A stretch of DNA of 64,000 nt from Pyropia yezoensis (GCA_009829735.1 CM020618.1:28744894-28808893), one strand, 5' to 3'; counted from the first letter of the stretch, positions 53,310 to 64,000 are shown. Notes: generated by a model from the letters alone, not told the origin. Numbers and translations: made by a program.

Positions 53310-56010
53310 GCACGGCAGTGAAGAGGGGGAGAGTGTGGGAGAGGCGGGGTGGAGGATCGGCGGCCGGCCGGGGGGGAGCACGGGCGCGGCGGCTCTGTTG
53401 GGGGAGGGGGCCAGGTCGCGCCAGCACCGGCGGCGCGGTTTCTTTAAACCGCGCCTCCGCCGCTGCTGGTGTGCTGCTCCCAAGCCGCGCCCCCACCCCA
53501 CGGCCGCTGATTCTCTGCCGTGCCTTTTTCCCCTCTTCCCCCCCACCCCCTTCCCCCACCCCCTCCCCCCGCAGGTGGCAGCGGCCAAGGCGGCGGGTTG
53601 TGTGGCGGTTGCGGCGACCGGACCGGTGCGTTTGTTGTGGGCGGAGAGGGGGGCGTGAGGAGGGGGGGGCGTGAGGAGGGAGGGGCGTGAGGAGGGGGGA
53701 GAGGTTGGGAGGGGTGGGGCGGAGGATCGGCGGCCGGCCGGGGGGGAGCACGGGCGCGGCGGCTCTGTTGGGGGAGGGGGGCAGGTCGCGCTAGCACCGG
53801 CGGCGCAGTTTCTTTAAACCGCGCCGCCGCCGCTGCTGGCGTGCTGCCCCCAAGCCGCGCCCCCACCCCACGGCCGCTGGTTCTCTGCCATGCCTTTTTC
53901 CCCTCTTCCCCCCCACCCCCTTCTCCCACCCCGTCCCCCCGCAGGTGGCAGCGGCCAAGGCGGCGGGTTGTGTGGCGGTTGCGGCGACCGGACCGGTGCG
54001 ATTGTTGTGGGCGGAGGGGGGGGCGAGAGGAGGGGGGGGCGTGAGGAGGGGGGGAGAGTGTGGGAGGGGTGGGGTGGCGGATCGGCGGCCGGCCGGGGGG
54101 GAGCACGGGCGCGGCGGCTCTGTTGGGGAGGGGAGCAGGTCGCGCCAGCACCGGCGGCGCGGGTTTTCAAACCGCGCCGCCGCCGCTGCAGGTGTGCTGC
54201 TCCCAAGCCGCGCCCCCACCCCACGGCCGCTGATTCTCTGCCGTGCCCTTTTCCTCTCTTCCCCCACCCCCTCCCCCCCCCCGCAGGTGGCCGCCAAGGC
54301 GGCGGGTTGTGTGGCGGTTGCGGCGGTCTGTGTGGTGCGTTTGTTTTGGGGGGGGGGGGGGGCGTGAGGAGGGGGGAGAGTGTGGGAGGGGCGGGGTGGA
54401 GGATCGGCGGCCGGCCGGGGGGGAGCACGGGCGCGGCGGCTCTGTTGGGGGAGGGGGGCAGGTCGCGCCAGCACCGGCGGCGCGGGTTTTCAAACCGCGC
54501 CGCCGCAGCTGCAGGTGTGCTGCTCCCAAGCCGCGCCCCCACCCCACGGCCGCTGATTCTCTGCCGTGCTCTTTTCCCCTCTTCCCCACCTCCCCCCGCA
54601 GGTGGCAGCGGCCAAGGCGGCGGGTTGTGTGGCGGTGGCGGCGGCCGGACCGGTGCGTTTGTTGTGGGGGGGGGGGGCGTGAGGAGGGGGGAGAGTGTGG
54701 GAGGGGTGGGGTGGAGGATCGGCGGCCGGCCGGGGGGGAGCACGGGCGCGGCGGCTCTGTTGGGGGAGGGGGGCGGGTTGCGCCAGCACCGGCGGCGCGG
54801 GTTTTCAAACCGCGCCGCCGCCGCTGCTGGCGTGCTGCCCCCAAGCCGCGCCCCCACCCCACGGCTGCTGGTTCTCTGCCGTGCCTTTTTTGCCTCTACT
54901 CCCCCACCCCCTTCCCCCACCCCCCCTTCCCCCCCCCCCCGCAGGTGGCAGCGGCCAAGACGGCGGGTGGTGTGGCGGCGGGTTGCGACCGGACCGGTGC
55001 GTTTGTTGTGGGCAGAGGGGGGGGCGTGAGGAGGGGGGGGGCGTAAGGAGGGGGGGAGAGTGTGGGAGGGGGGGAGAGTGTGGGAGGGGCGGCGGTGGAG
55101 GATCGGCGGCCGGCCGGGGGGGAGCACGGGCGCGGCGGCTCTGTTGGGGGAGGGGGGCGGGTCGCGCCAGCACCGGCGGCGCGGTTTCTTTAAACCGTGC
55201 CGCCGCCGCTGCTGGCGTGCTGTCCCCAAGCCGCGCCCCCACCCCACGGCCGCTGATTCTCTGCCGTGCCTTTTTCTTCTCTTCCCCCCCACCCCCTTCC
55301 CCCACCCCCTCCCCCCGCAGGTGGCAGCGGCCAAGGCGGCGGGTTGTGTGGCGGTTGCGGCGACCGGACCGGTGCGTTTGTTGTGGGCGGAGGGGGGGGC
55401 GTGAGGAGGGGGGGGCGTGAGGAGGGGGGGAGAGTGTGGGAAGGGCGGCGGTGGCGGATCGGCGGCCGGCCGGGGGGGGGCACGGGCGTGGCGGCTCTGT
55501 TGGGAGAGGGGGGCGGGTTGCGCCAGCACCGGCGGCGTGGGTTTTCAAACCGCGCCGCCGCCGCTGCTGGCGTGCTGCCCCCAAGCCGCGCCTCCACCCC
55601 ACGGCCGCTGGTTCTCTGCCGTGCCTTTTTCCCGTCTTTCCCCCCCCCCCCCCCCCGCTCCCCCACCCCCCCTTCCCCCCCCCCCGCAGGTGGCAGCGGC
55701 CAAAGCGGCGGGTGGTGTGGCGGCGGGTTGCGACCGGGCCGGTGCGTTTGTTGTGGGCAGAGGGGGGGGCGTGAAGAGGGGGGGGGCGTGAGGAGGGGCG
55801 GCGGTGGAGGATCGGCGGCCGGCCGGGGGGGGGCACGGGCGCGGCGGCTCTGTTGGGAGAGGGGGGCAGGTCGCGCCAGCACCGGCGGCGCGGTTTCTTT
55901 AAACCGTGCCGCCGCCGCTGCTGGTGGGCCGCCCCCGAGCCGCGCCCCCACCCCACGGCCGCTGGTCCTTCCCCTCGCTCCTCATTCACCCCTTCCCCCG
56001 CCCGCTTCCC
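53310..56010 (+). repeat. Eight-unit tandem array in the divergent Ulp1-helicase space
   Basis: Eight units start, by the anchor CTCTGTTGG, near 53393, 53763, 54118, 54440, 54755, 55139, 55495 and 55848 (spacings 315-385 bp). Each has GGATCGGCGGCCGGCCG, the anchor, CAGCACCGGCGGCG, and a palindromic GGCGCGGTTT/AAACCGCGCC or a close variant. Then come CACGGCCGCTG, a pyrimidine tract ending CCGCAGGTGGCAGCGGCC (shaped like a 3' splice site), GGCGGGTTGTGTGGCGG and GACCGGACCGGTGCGTTTG. A G run of about 28 nt precedes it (53281-53308). Open frames inside it follow from the repeats, so I do not call genes. Confidence 0.9.
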
Positions 56011-56116
56011 CCACAGGTGGTGGCCCAGACGTTGGGAAGTGGCGGCCGCTGGTGCGTCTGGCGGCACAGCCCGCAGGTGGGGGGCGGCAACGAGGTCGGT
56101 GGGGCCGCTGGCGGCG

Positions 56117-56541
56117 ATGGCGGTCACACCACCGGCGGCCGAGCCGGTGGCTGACCCGGCGGCCGTGTCGGCAGCGGAATCGGTCGCGTCGCCGGTGGTC
56201 GTACCCGCCGCGTCGGCGTCGGAGGTGGCTGACCCGGTGACCGGGCCGGTGGATGTGGCGGGTGCAGTGCCGACGGTCGTGGCTCCGGCGGCTCCGGCCG
56301 AGCCGCCGCCCGCGTCGGCGGGCATGTCAAGGGCGGCGTCGGCCGAGGCGTCGGCGGTCTCGCCGGCTGAGCCGGCCGTCGCGGTGTCGGGCACGTCAAC
56401 GGCGGCGGCGTCGGCGGGCAAGTGGACGGTGCCGGCGGACGCGGTGGCGGTCGCGGTGCCCGTCGTGTCGGCGGGCGCGGTGCCCGGGACGATGGCCGCG
56501 TCGGCCGCGCCAGCGGGTGCGGTGCCCGTCGTGTCGGCGGG
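56117..56541 (+). CDS. Ala/Val/Pro-rich frame leading into the assembly gap (possible helicase N terminus)
   Basis: It starts at the ATG at 56117 (MAVTPPAAEPVADPAAVSAA), directly after the last array unit, and runs open into the N block. It is built of Ala/Val/Pro/Ser with repeated VPVVSAGAVPG-like units. The opposite strand is also open and low-complexity (Ala/Thr/Asp/Gly), so the strand is uncertain. If real it could be the N terminus of the helicase protein, but the gap prevents a phase check. Confidence 0.3.
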
Positions 56542-57041
56542 NNNNNNNNNNNNNNNNNNNNNNNNNNNNNNNNNNNNNNNNNNNNNNNNNNNNNNNNNNN
56601 NNNNNNNNNNNNNNNNNNNNNNNNNNNNNNNNNNNNNNNNNNNNNNNNNNNNNNNNNNNNNNNNNNNNNNNNNNNNNNNNNNNNNNNNNNNNNNNNNNNN
56701 NNNNNNNNNNNNNNNNNNNNNNNNNNNNNNNNNNNNNNNNNNNNNNNNNNNNNNNNNNNNNNNNNNNNNNNNNNNNNNNNNNNNNNNNNNNNNNNNNNNN
56801 NNNNNNNNNNNNNNNNNNNNNNNNNNNNNNNNNNNNNNNNNNNNNNNNNNNNNNNNNNNNNNNNNNNNNNNNNNNNNNNNNNNNNNNNNNNNNNNNNNNN
56901 NNNNNNNNNNNNNNNNNNNNNNNNNNNNNNNNNNNNNNNNNNNNNNNNNNNNNNNNNNNNNNNNNNNNNNNNNNNNNNNNNNNNNNNNNNNNNNNNNNNN
57001 NNNNNNNNNNNNNNNNNNNNNNNNNNNNNNNNNNNNNNNNN
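56542..57041. other. Assembly gap, 500 N
   Basis: Exactly 500 N, which is a placeholder length, so the true distance is unknown. It probably removes part of the repeated Ala/Val/Pro sequence and the start of the helicase gene. Confidence 1.
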
Positions 57042-60000
57042 ATGGCAACCGCCGTTCGACATGCCCTTCGCGGCCCGGGTTTGGCAAATCTGCCTCGCGA
57101 CAACCTCGAGGCACTCGTGGACATGTTTGTCCTCCCCGTTATGGTTCCTGACGTGTGGCGGGCAAAGAACAACCATCCACCGCCTGGCGGTGCGGGCGGC
57201 GGCGGTGGCGGCGCCCACACAGATGCTGGTGACCGGCCGGTCTGGGCGGAAGCGGCTGCGTCTCACCGCCCCTGGTGGCCCTGCCGTCCCGGCCTTGGGC
57301 GGTCCTGGGGGCCCTGCGGGTCCGGCTGCGATGCCGTCTTCCCGTTCATTGGCGTTGACCCCCCCCCCCGCGCGGACTTTCGACACCCTAGGGCATACGA
57401 GCCGCCGGCGACGCTTCCCCGGCACGATGCGCATGTTGTAGCGGGCGCTGGCAGTGGTGGTGGCCAGGAGCTCGCCCACTTCAGCCGCGAGATGGTCGCT
57501 GCTGTCGGCGCCGTCTGCTCGAAATGGCTGCGCGAGCGCGGGCCGCTGGTCGATTCTCCTTCCTGGCCGGAACAAGTGCGGTTTTTCCGTACCGCCTGGT
57601 CCATGGGCGTCTGGCCACCCGAGGCCCAGCGCTTCCTGCTCGACGCATGTGCGACAGACACTGCCACCGCGTGCAGCAGGCGGTGCTGGCGGGCAAGGGT
57701 GGTACTGGAGCGCCCCAGCAGCCGTTAAAACTGCACACCCGCCTGTGGTCGCATCTGGTCGAGTCGGTCTTCGTACCTGCCGTCGTGGAGCGGGGTGGCG
57801 GTGACGACGAGCCTGTCCCGGCCGGTGCGGGCAGCCCTGACGACGTTGCCCTGCTGATGTCCATGCCAGGGACGCTGGCAATGTTGCCGACGGACTTCTT
57901 CGATGCTTTTGAAGAAGTCAAGGCGTGGGGAACGGCCATATGTGACATGGCGGCTTTGCTCTTCCCAACCGTTCTGGGACACCCGGGCGCTGCTGCTGCT
58001 GCCGCCCCGGCTGCGGCCCTGTTTTCACGTTTTGCGAGCGTCACTGCCTCGGACACGGGCGTCGGGTGGCTGGTGGCGCCCAGCTCAAAGTTCCGACTGT
58101 CCGCCCGGCACGTCATCCGTCGCCTCGCCGGTGTGGGTGAGCGGGGGGGCGGTCGGTCTGATTCGTGGTCCGTCATGGACCTGTTGGATGGGTGCTCACC
58201 CGTCCTGCCCGACGGGGGGGGGCGCGGTGACTCCGCCTGCGAGACCACCAGCGCTGCCGCCCCGGGTCCGCCTTGTGGTGGCCCGCGACCTTTTGACGCC
58301 CTGCGCGTCATCGAAAACGCCCTGCACTTGCTGGATGTTAGTGCGCGCACTGCTCGTGCGGCTCGTCACTGGAACGGCATCCCCCTGCAGCTGTTTGCCG
58401 TAAGTACGGCGTTTGTGCGGGGCGGCCGACAGGTGCTGACGGACGTGAGCGCGGGGCCCCCGGCTGCGGCTGTGGGCTCTCAAGGCGATTCGGACAAAAT
58501 GTCAGAGGGTGGGGCGCTCGCCCGTGTCCTGCACCTGCTCATGCGGCTGAGCATCCACCGAGACGTGTCGCAAGCACGGATTGTCATCCTCTACGCGCTC
58601 GTCGGGTGCCTCGCCCGATTCGCCGATCCCGCTGGGTGCTCCACCCATTTTGACATCTTGGACGCGGGACACATCGCCCCCGTTGTCAACGAGTGGGTTG
58701 ACTCGCTGCCGAGCCTTTGGGAGGTTGCCGTCGGAAACGACAAGGCGGCGCGGTCGCAGTACAGCTGGGTGTACTATGCGGCCATTTACAACCTGGGGAG
58801 TATACCGCTTGCGTCTGGTGTGCGGGCATCTCGGAGGGCGCTGGCCAACGCAGCGATTGCCTGGTTGGCGTCCCCCTCGGGTATGTCGCCCTGGATCGGA
58901 CGAGATGGGGAGAATACCTCTCAGGCCCTGCACAAGCTGAGGAGTTTGCTCTGTCCGCCTGCCAAGCCTGGCAAGCGGGTCAGCCCCCTGGTCGAACAAC
59001 TTCGTCAGCGCATCGACGAATTACTCGGCGGGTCTGCTGCACCAGACGACACTGGGGCGGGTGCTGCGCCAGAAGACGCTGGGGCGGGGGCTGCGCCTGC
59101 CGATGAGGTAGGTGCCGGGCCAGGTGCCGACAAAGATGGGCGGCCTCCCCCAGCGCCCGACGCGACCATGGCGATTCCGTCCGGTGACGGTGACCCCGAC
59201 GGCATAACCATTGGCGACGACACGGGGGACGGAGTCCAGTTTGTGTGCTACCTGCACGCAGTGGCGGTCCCAGACAATGTTTTGGCTGCGCAGGCCGTTT
59301 CCCCTGCGTATGATGCGGAACCCTGCAACGTCATTGTGTTCATTGACGACGACGATGACTGGAATGACGCAGAGAACGACGACGTGACTATCGTCAGTGT
59401 GGCCCGAGTGGTCCGGGCCGGCCAACTGGTCGGGCAGCGGCGTACGTCCTCCGCCACTGGGGCGGCCCCCCGTGTGGCAGTAGCTCAGAGTGCTGCCACC
59501 TCTGTCGCGACGGTAGCTGCCACCTCCTCCGCGACGGCAGCCGTCCCAGGCGGGCCCTCTACGCCAGAGGTTTCTGTTACCGCTGCTGCTCCCGATGCTC
59601 CATCGGCGGCGGGTATAGCCACAGGCGCGGTGGATGCTGTGGCTGTGGGTGCTCCTGGTGTTGGTGGGGCTCCTGCGGGCACGGCGGCCGTGGCCGACGC
59701 GGGTCTTGGCGGAGGTGCACCTGCTGAACTTGGTACTGCTGCAGCAACCGACACGGCGGGGGTGGCTGCGGTGGGCACGGCAGTGGCTCGGGGGGAGGAG
59801 CCCTCTCCCGCTTTGCCTGCAGTTGCAGACGCGGGGGCGGCAGTTGTTGGAGGTGGGACTGCCGGCGTGGGAGGTCCTTGTATCGGTTCCCCGGCTGGTG
59901 GGGGGGACGCGTCTCCCACTGCAGCACCTCTGCCCGCGGCGGCGGCGGCGGCGGCGGGGGGTGGTGCCAGCCAGGCCAGTCCTCCCGCACTGTGTGGTGC

Positions 60001-62650
60001 GGATGGTGATCGGGTGGCGCTCGGTCAGTTGACGCTCTGTACGTCCGAGTCGGGGTGGAAGGGTGTCCCAACCCACCTGCGCCCGTCCCCGTTATACGCA
60101 AGAGGACCTGGGGGCCACTGGCAGGCCATCGTTGTGGCCACCTTGTGCCAGCTCGCCGCCCGCGGTACAGAGGCGGTGGCGCAGTCTATCGAAGGCAGCA
60201 GCAACAAGGGCCATGGCAGCGGCGGCGGACGCAGTGGGCGCGTGACCACGTCGTCATTGTGCTCCCGCTTTGGCGTGGCTCGCATCGACGCGCCCATCAC
60301 CCTGTCGTCGCCGCAGGTGGGGGGCTCCATACTGGACGACCCGCGGGCGTGTCGCATGTGCAACGTGCTCGTGCGTATGCCCGCCCCCCGGGGTGGTCCC
60401 CCCGGTGGGGGCGGCCGCCACCACCGCCGCCACAAGGACCGCGGGGGAGAGTGTCAAGTGGACCCCACAGACGCCACCCCGGGTGATTTGTGTGCCTTTT
60501 GGGTACCGGAACCCGTCGGCTCGGTGTGCAGCACCCCCGTGGACGCGGTGTTTATTGGCCGCTGCGGGGACAAGGAGGGGCAGCCCGGCGGGGGGGTTGG
60601 TGGCCCACCGCCCCCGGGGGCAGGCCAGTGGTGGGTGGACAAGACGCCTGGCCCGGGGCTGGACGAGGGGGTCGATGACGCCGGCACGGCGCGCCACGGT
60701 TGCGCATCCAGTCCCCCCCGGCGGTGGTGGTTTGCGGTGCGTCGTTCAGACGTGCAGCGGGTGCTCCATCGCCGGACGGCGAATGTGGTCGTCACCCTGT
60801 CTCATAGTGTCCTGTCGGACAGCCGCGAGTTTGGCGGCCTCGGCCACTGGGGCCTTCTTCCGCCAGTCATGCAGAGGGCGCTCGCCATCCACGCAACGCC
60901 TCCGCACGGGGGACAGCAGGTGGTACCTGTACCGGCACCGGGGCCTCCCCCCCTGCAGAGTGCTCCTCCACGCTACGCCCACCTGGACGAGTTCCAGTGG
61001 CGCGCAGTCGATTGCATGCGCCGGGAGCTGCTGTCGGACGAGTGTGACGTGCAGCTGGTGACGGGCCCCCCCGGGACGGGCAAGACACGCGCCATTGTCT
61101 CCATGGTGGACATGGTACTTGGGACCCTGCCAGACGGGCGGGTGCTGCTGACGTCGCGCACCAACACGGCGTGCGACGAGCTGTTGGCCGCAGTGCACGA
61201 GTTGTTCTGTCCGTCGGGGGCTGCCAGTCGACACGGCGTCGCGAAACCCGATGACGTGACGCTCCTCCGTGTGGGTGAACCCCCTCCGGATGGCCACCGT
61301 GCCAAGACAACGCACATTGACGCCGTGGTGGACGAGCACCTTCCTGTCGCCTACCCGTCCGTGACAGCCGCGGTGGAACGGGCAAGGGCACGGGTGGCCG
61401 ATGTGGGCCGCCGTGTGGATCGTTCCCGCGCCCAGGGTGCAGAGCCGGGCGCGGGTGGGTCACGAAACCTCCTCGAGGAATGTGCCGATGCGGAGCAAGC
61501 CCTGGAGGCTGCCCTGCGTCGCCAGCAGCGTGCGGAACGGGAGCTCCGCAAGCGCATCGTGGGCGGCGCGTCCGTCATTGTCACAACCACGTCAACGTCG
61601 ACGGGGGCGCTCGTGGGGGCTCAAGGCTTTGACGCCATTATCATTGACGAGGGTGCGGCAACAAGCGTCCCTGCGTCTGTCGCCGCCATTGTTCGCGCCA
61701 AGCGGGCGGGGCGTGCGGGTGGCTTGTCAGATGAAGAAGAGGACGGTCATCCGGCAGAGCGGACCAAGTGCATTGTCCTTGTTGGCGACAATGCCCAGCT
61801 GAGGCCGAGCGCCGGCATGGAGTACAGGGGCGAGACACGGCCGATGGCATCCAGCGTTTTTGAGCGGCTCGCCCGGTTTCTCTCCGCTTGCGTCATCCTC
61901 TCCGTGCAGTACCGCATGCGGCCGCTGTTATGGTCCCTCCTCCGAGAAGTCTTTTACCGGCACATTGGCATATGGTCGGACGGGCGCGGGCCCAAGGCCC
62001 GCCATGAGGAGGGGTTTGGAACACCCGCGTGGCTAAACCATCCGAGTCGGCGTATTCGCTTTGGAGGGCTGCAAGTGACAGACACCTCCCGCCTGCCGGC
62101 CAACGATCGGGCGCACAAGTCGGGTTCCACCACCCCCAACAACAAGAGCCTGATCAACGTTGCAGAGCTTCGGTTGGTCGAGATGGCTCTTACGGATCTA
62201 CTGCGGGCGTGGGCGACGTCCAGCGGGGCTACCAAGCTCAAGGTGATGCTCATCACCCCGTACACTGCGCAGCGGAACAAGCTGAAGGAAGTGGTGCAGT
62301 CGATGAGAGACAGCGGGCGGCTGCCCCGCAGACCATGTGCCGACGTCAGGGTGTCCACCGTGGATGGCTGCCAAGGCGCTTCTGTGGACTGTGTCATACT
62401 CTCCCTCGTGCGGTCAGAGCCTGGGGCGCCACCCGGCGGGAGCACCGACTTTTTGTCCGACGAGCGGCGCGTGAACGTCATGATGTCGCGGGCACAGAGC
62501 CATCTCCACGTGATTGGTGACATGGACTACCTTTCAAGCTCTGGGGGTGTGTGGAAGAGCTGGTGGGACAACGTCCGCCGTAGGTGGAGCCGTCCAGATC
62601 GACGGGACCGCGAGCACATCAACATTGTGGCTCCCGACAGGGTGTACTAG
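57042..62650 (+). CDS. UPF1-like SF1 helicase of the element, with one internal frame change
   Basis: After the gap, 57042-57728 is open in one phase and looks coding (LANLPRDNLEALVDMFVLPV, ELAHFSREMVAAVGAVCSKW, WPPEAQRFLLDACATDTATA). Near 57640-57728 the coding sense moves to the -1 phase, open from 57524 to 62650 (GAPQQPLKLHTRLWSHLVES onward). This is a frameshift or a missed small intron. The C-terminal third is a complete superfamily 1 core. The motifs are LVTGPPGTGKTRAIVSM (Walker A, 61064), FDAIIIDEGAATS (motif II, about 61635), CIVLVGDNAQLRP (III), SVQYRMRP (IV), MLITPYTAQRNKL, VSTVDGCQGASVDCVILS (V) and DERRVNVMMSRAQSHLHVIG (VI). DEGA replaces the usual DEAA/DEAS. The order and spacing are of the UPF1/SEN1/MOV10 type, so it should unwind nucleic acid with ATP. 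The N-terminal ~1000 residues have Ala/Val-rich low complexity (59450-59980) and no recognised domain. Confidence 0.85.
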
Positions 62651-62932
62651 TCGGGAGTATCTTTTGTTTCTGGGGGGGAAAGTGGGGGGGGGGGGGGGGG
62701 GGGGGGGGGCTGTACGGCACCCCCTCTTTTTTATGCTTTGAAGGTGTCGCTTTTCATGTGGTGGTCGGTTGTTCCCCAGTGTTGTTCCCAACTGCTGTCG
62801 TTGATGTTTTGAGTTGCGTGACCAGTTGGACAAAGGCTCATATGGCAAGGTCGCGCCCAAGTGCCACAGCACCGTCCGTGTATGTGGGCCCACAGCTCAG
62901 CGCCCAGGACTCCGCCGTGGTCGGCAGGCACG
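62651..62932. other. Spacer between helicase stop and transposase remnant
   Basis: G run of about 28 nt (62682-62709) followed by less GC-rich sequence. No gene was recognised. Confidence 0.4.
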
Positions 62933-63423
62933 ATGGCGGGCTCATCGCGTCGCTCTCTGTCCGACGGTGAGCGCGCGGGGTCATCACTGGCCTCCTCCAA
63001 CACCACAGGTCCTTCCGGGGCCATCGGTACGGATTTGGGGCGCTCCAAGAGCACCATCGCCTACGCAGCTATGGGACATCCGCACAGAGTCCGCCCGCGC
63101 CAGGGTGGACAAGCGGCGTCGCCCTAGGGTTTTGACGGACCGTGAGCTCTGTAACCTCAAGCGGGCGCTTGACACCAACGGGTTTTCCTCTGTGGCATCC
63201 CTGAAGGAGATGGTGAATAACACGCGCAACCACCCAAGCGACCAGAGGGCCCGAGAAGGGACCAGTGTCCGTCTCCGCTGTCTGCAGGGCCGTCTGGAGC
63301 TTGGGTTTTCACTCCAGGGGGAAGCGGCCAAGAAACCCTTCCTGTCTGCCAAGAACGTCGCCAAGCGCCTTGTGTGGGCCACAGCGGTGGGGGGTGTGAT
63401 AGCCGCTGCGCAGCGGATCTAAA
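62933..63423 (+). pseudogene. Tc1/mariner-like transposase DNA-binding domain, frameshifted
   Basis: The ATG at 62933 opens MAGSSRRSLSDGERAG, and IGTDLGRSKSTIAYA is a first helix-turn-helix in the style of Tc1/IS630/IS30 N-terminal domains. Around 63085 the coding sense jumps phase (the first frame stops at 63127). It continues with DKRRRPRVLTDRELCNLKRA, FSSVASLKEMVNNT and finally AAKKPFLSAKNVAKRLVWA, which resembles the second Tc1 HTH and its KKPxLSxKNxxxRLxWA end. The frame stops at 63420 without the catalytic DDE domain. It is broken and truncated, either a separate old insertion or a right-edge component of the element. The family call is by pattern only. Confidence 0.55.
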
Positions 63424-64000
63424 ACCGTGTAACTTATTTTCCGTGCATCGGGCCCAAACAGGCGGGCAGTGGATTGCAGGGGGGCGCCCAGGGGCCCCGT
63501 AAAGCCCGATTTCCGCGTGCAAGAGCGCACACCGCCGCGTTGTGACCGTGCTTCCTACTCTTTTTTTTTTTTTTTTCTCCTCGACGACCGTCATCAGGAC
63601 GGCAAGGCCTACATTCCCACGGCCTGTGTCCGTCTCGCCGAAGGGGCGTGCCGCGGGGCGCACAACAAGGCGACCGTGACACGAGAGTACGTGTCTATGC
63701 AGCAGCAATATCCACGTTTCATGACGTGCCCGAATGGTGTCAGTCGCTGGTGCTGCACTGCTGCACTGCTTTGCAGGCTTCCTCACGTGACCGCGCAATG
63801 CAATGCATGCGACGGGCACGGCATTCACGTGTTTGTGAATGTTGCTGCAGGCACGGTGTTTTGCGCGACCAGGGCCGCACTTCAAATTGTGCATGCCCTG
63901 CAGCGTTTTACATGATGCCAAGGCGTGCACCGCTGACACTGTGAAATTTTACGGCTTTGCAAAAGCGGCGACGGCCGTACGCCCGGGCCCGCGGGGCCTG
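63424..64000. other. Window end; Cys-containing frame of unknown nature
   Basis: A plus-strand frame at 63469-63915 includes a poly-T-encoded Phe run (63559-63576). Its end contains closely spaced Cys (RWCCTAALLCRLPHV, QCNACDGHG). It does not look like the missing DDE domain of the upstream transposase. I assign no function. Confidence 0.3.

Noticed and set aside
53890..55951. Several 200-600-residue frames on both strands
   Set aside because: They are generated by translating the tandem array. The peptides repeat unit by unit and have no domain.
53310..56010. CRISPR array
   Set aside because: The units are long, near-identical throughout and eukaryotic in context, with no repeat-spacer structure.
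36072..62650. Endogenised giant virus or Polinton/Maverick
   Set aside because: No capsid protein, packaging ATPase, DNA polymerase B or retroviral-type integrase was seen. Helicase and protease alone do not support it.
36072..62650. Known Ulp1-bearing transposon superfamily (KDZ, MULE, CACTA) or Helitron
   Set aside because: No matching transposase, Rep/HUH motif or Pif1-type helicase was seen. The helicase is UPF1-like. A transposase hidden in the unassigned N-terminal regions cannot be excluded.
63469..63915. Catalytic DDE domain of the Tc1-like transposase
   Set aside because: No DDE-type context (such as a DE-F or W-D-G strand) could be found. The Cys pattern does not fit.

Overview
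The window is GC-rich eukaryotic nuclear DNA. It has long C/G homopolymers, Gly/Ala/Pro-rich low-complexity tracts inside genes, and genes that are mostly single open frames with few or no introns. The recognisable cell genes (a Sly1-type SM protein, L-2-hydroxyglutarate dehydrogenase with a mitochondrial-like presequence, a homeobox protein) rule out a bacterium. My best guess is an intron-poor, GC-rich alga, with a bangiophyte red alga (Porphyra/Pyropia type) most plausible. This is inference from composition and gene structure, not a match.

Region 1 (1-17.9 kb) is host-like. It holds a small coiled-coil protein (-), a serine racemase/threonine dehydratase-like PLP enzyme (+), Sly1 (-), a very large homeobox protein with a tandem Agenet-like reader module (-), L2HGDH (-) and a possible small membrane protein (-). 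Region 2 (17.9-25 kb) is gene-poor. It holds an 85-nt perfect palindrome, short inverted repeats, tandem repeats and an AT-richer island, with nothing recognisable as a gene. Region 3 (25-34.2 kb) is a nest of related mobile-element debris. It has a truncated ParB-like paralogue, two convergent paralogues of an unknown all-helical protein, and at least five copies of a shared repeat block. Some of these copies carry deletion remnants of the helical-protein gene and a fragment of another gene.

Region 4 (34-63.5 kb) is the striking part. It holds a ParB/Srx-motif protein and, in the same frame, a 2-oxoglutarate/Fe(II) dioxygenase-like protein with a Ser/Asp/Gly tail. A beta-class (DPPYN) DNA N6-adenine/N4-cytosine methyltransferase of about 2000 residues follows. 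Next come a Ulp1-type cysteine protease on the opposite strand and a UPF1-like SF1 helicase. Inverted copies of the Region 3 repeat lie on both sides of the ParB-dioxygenase-methyltransferase block. An array of eight ~315-385 bp units occupies the divergent space between the protease and helicase genes. I interpret this as a large DNA-modifying mobile element, or the remains of one, that is not among the superfamilies I can name. No DDE, tyrosine or HUH recombinase, reverse transcriptase, capsid or DNA polymerase was recognised. A frameshifted Tc1/mariner-like DNA-binding segment lies at its right edge.

The assembly has one gap of exactly 500 N (56542-57041), which probably removes part of the helicase gene.
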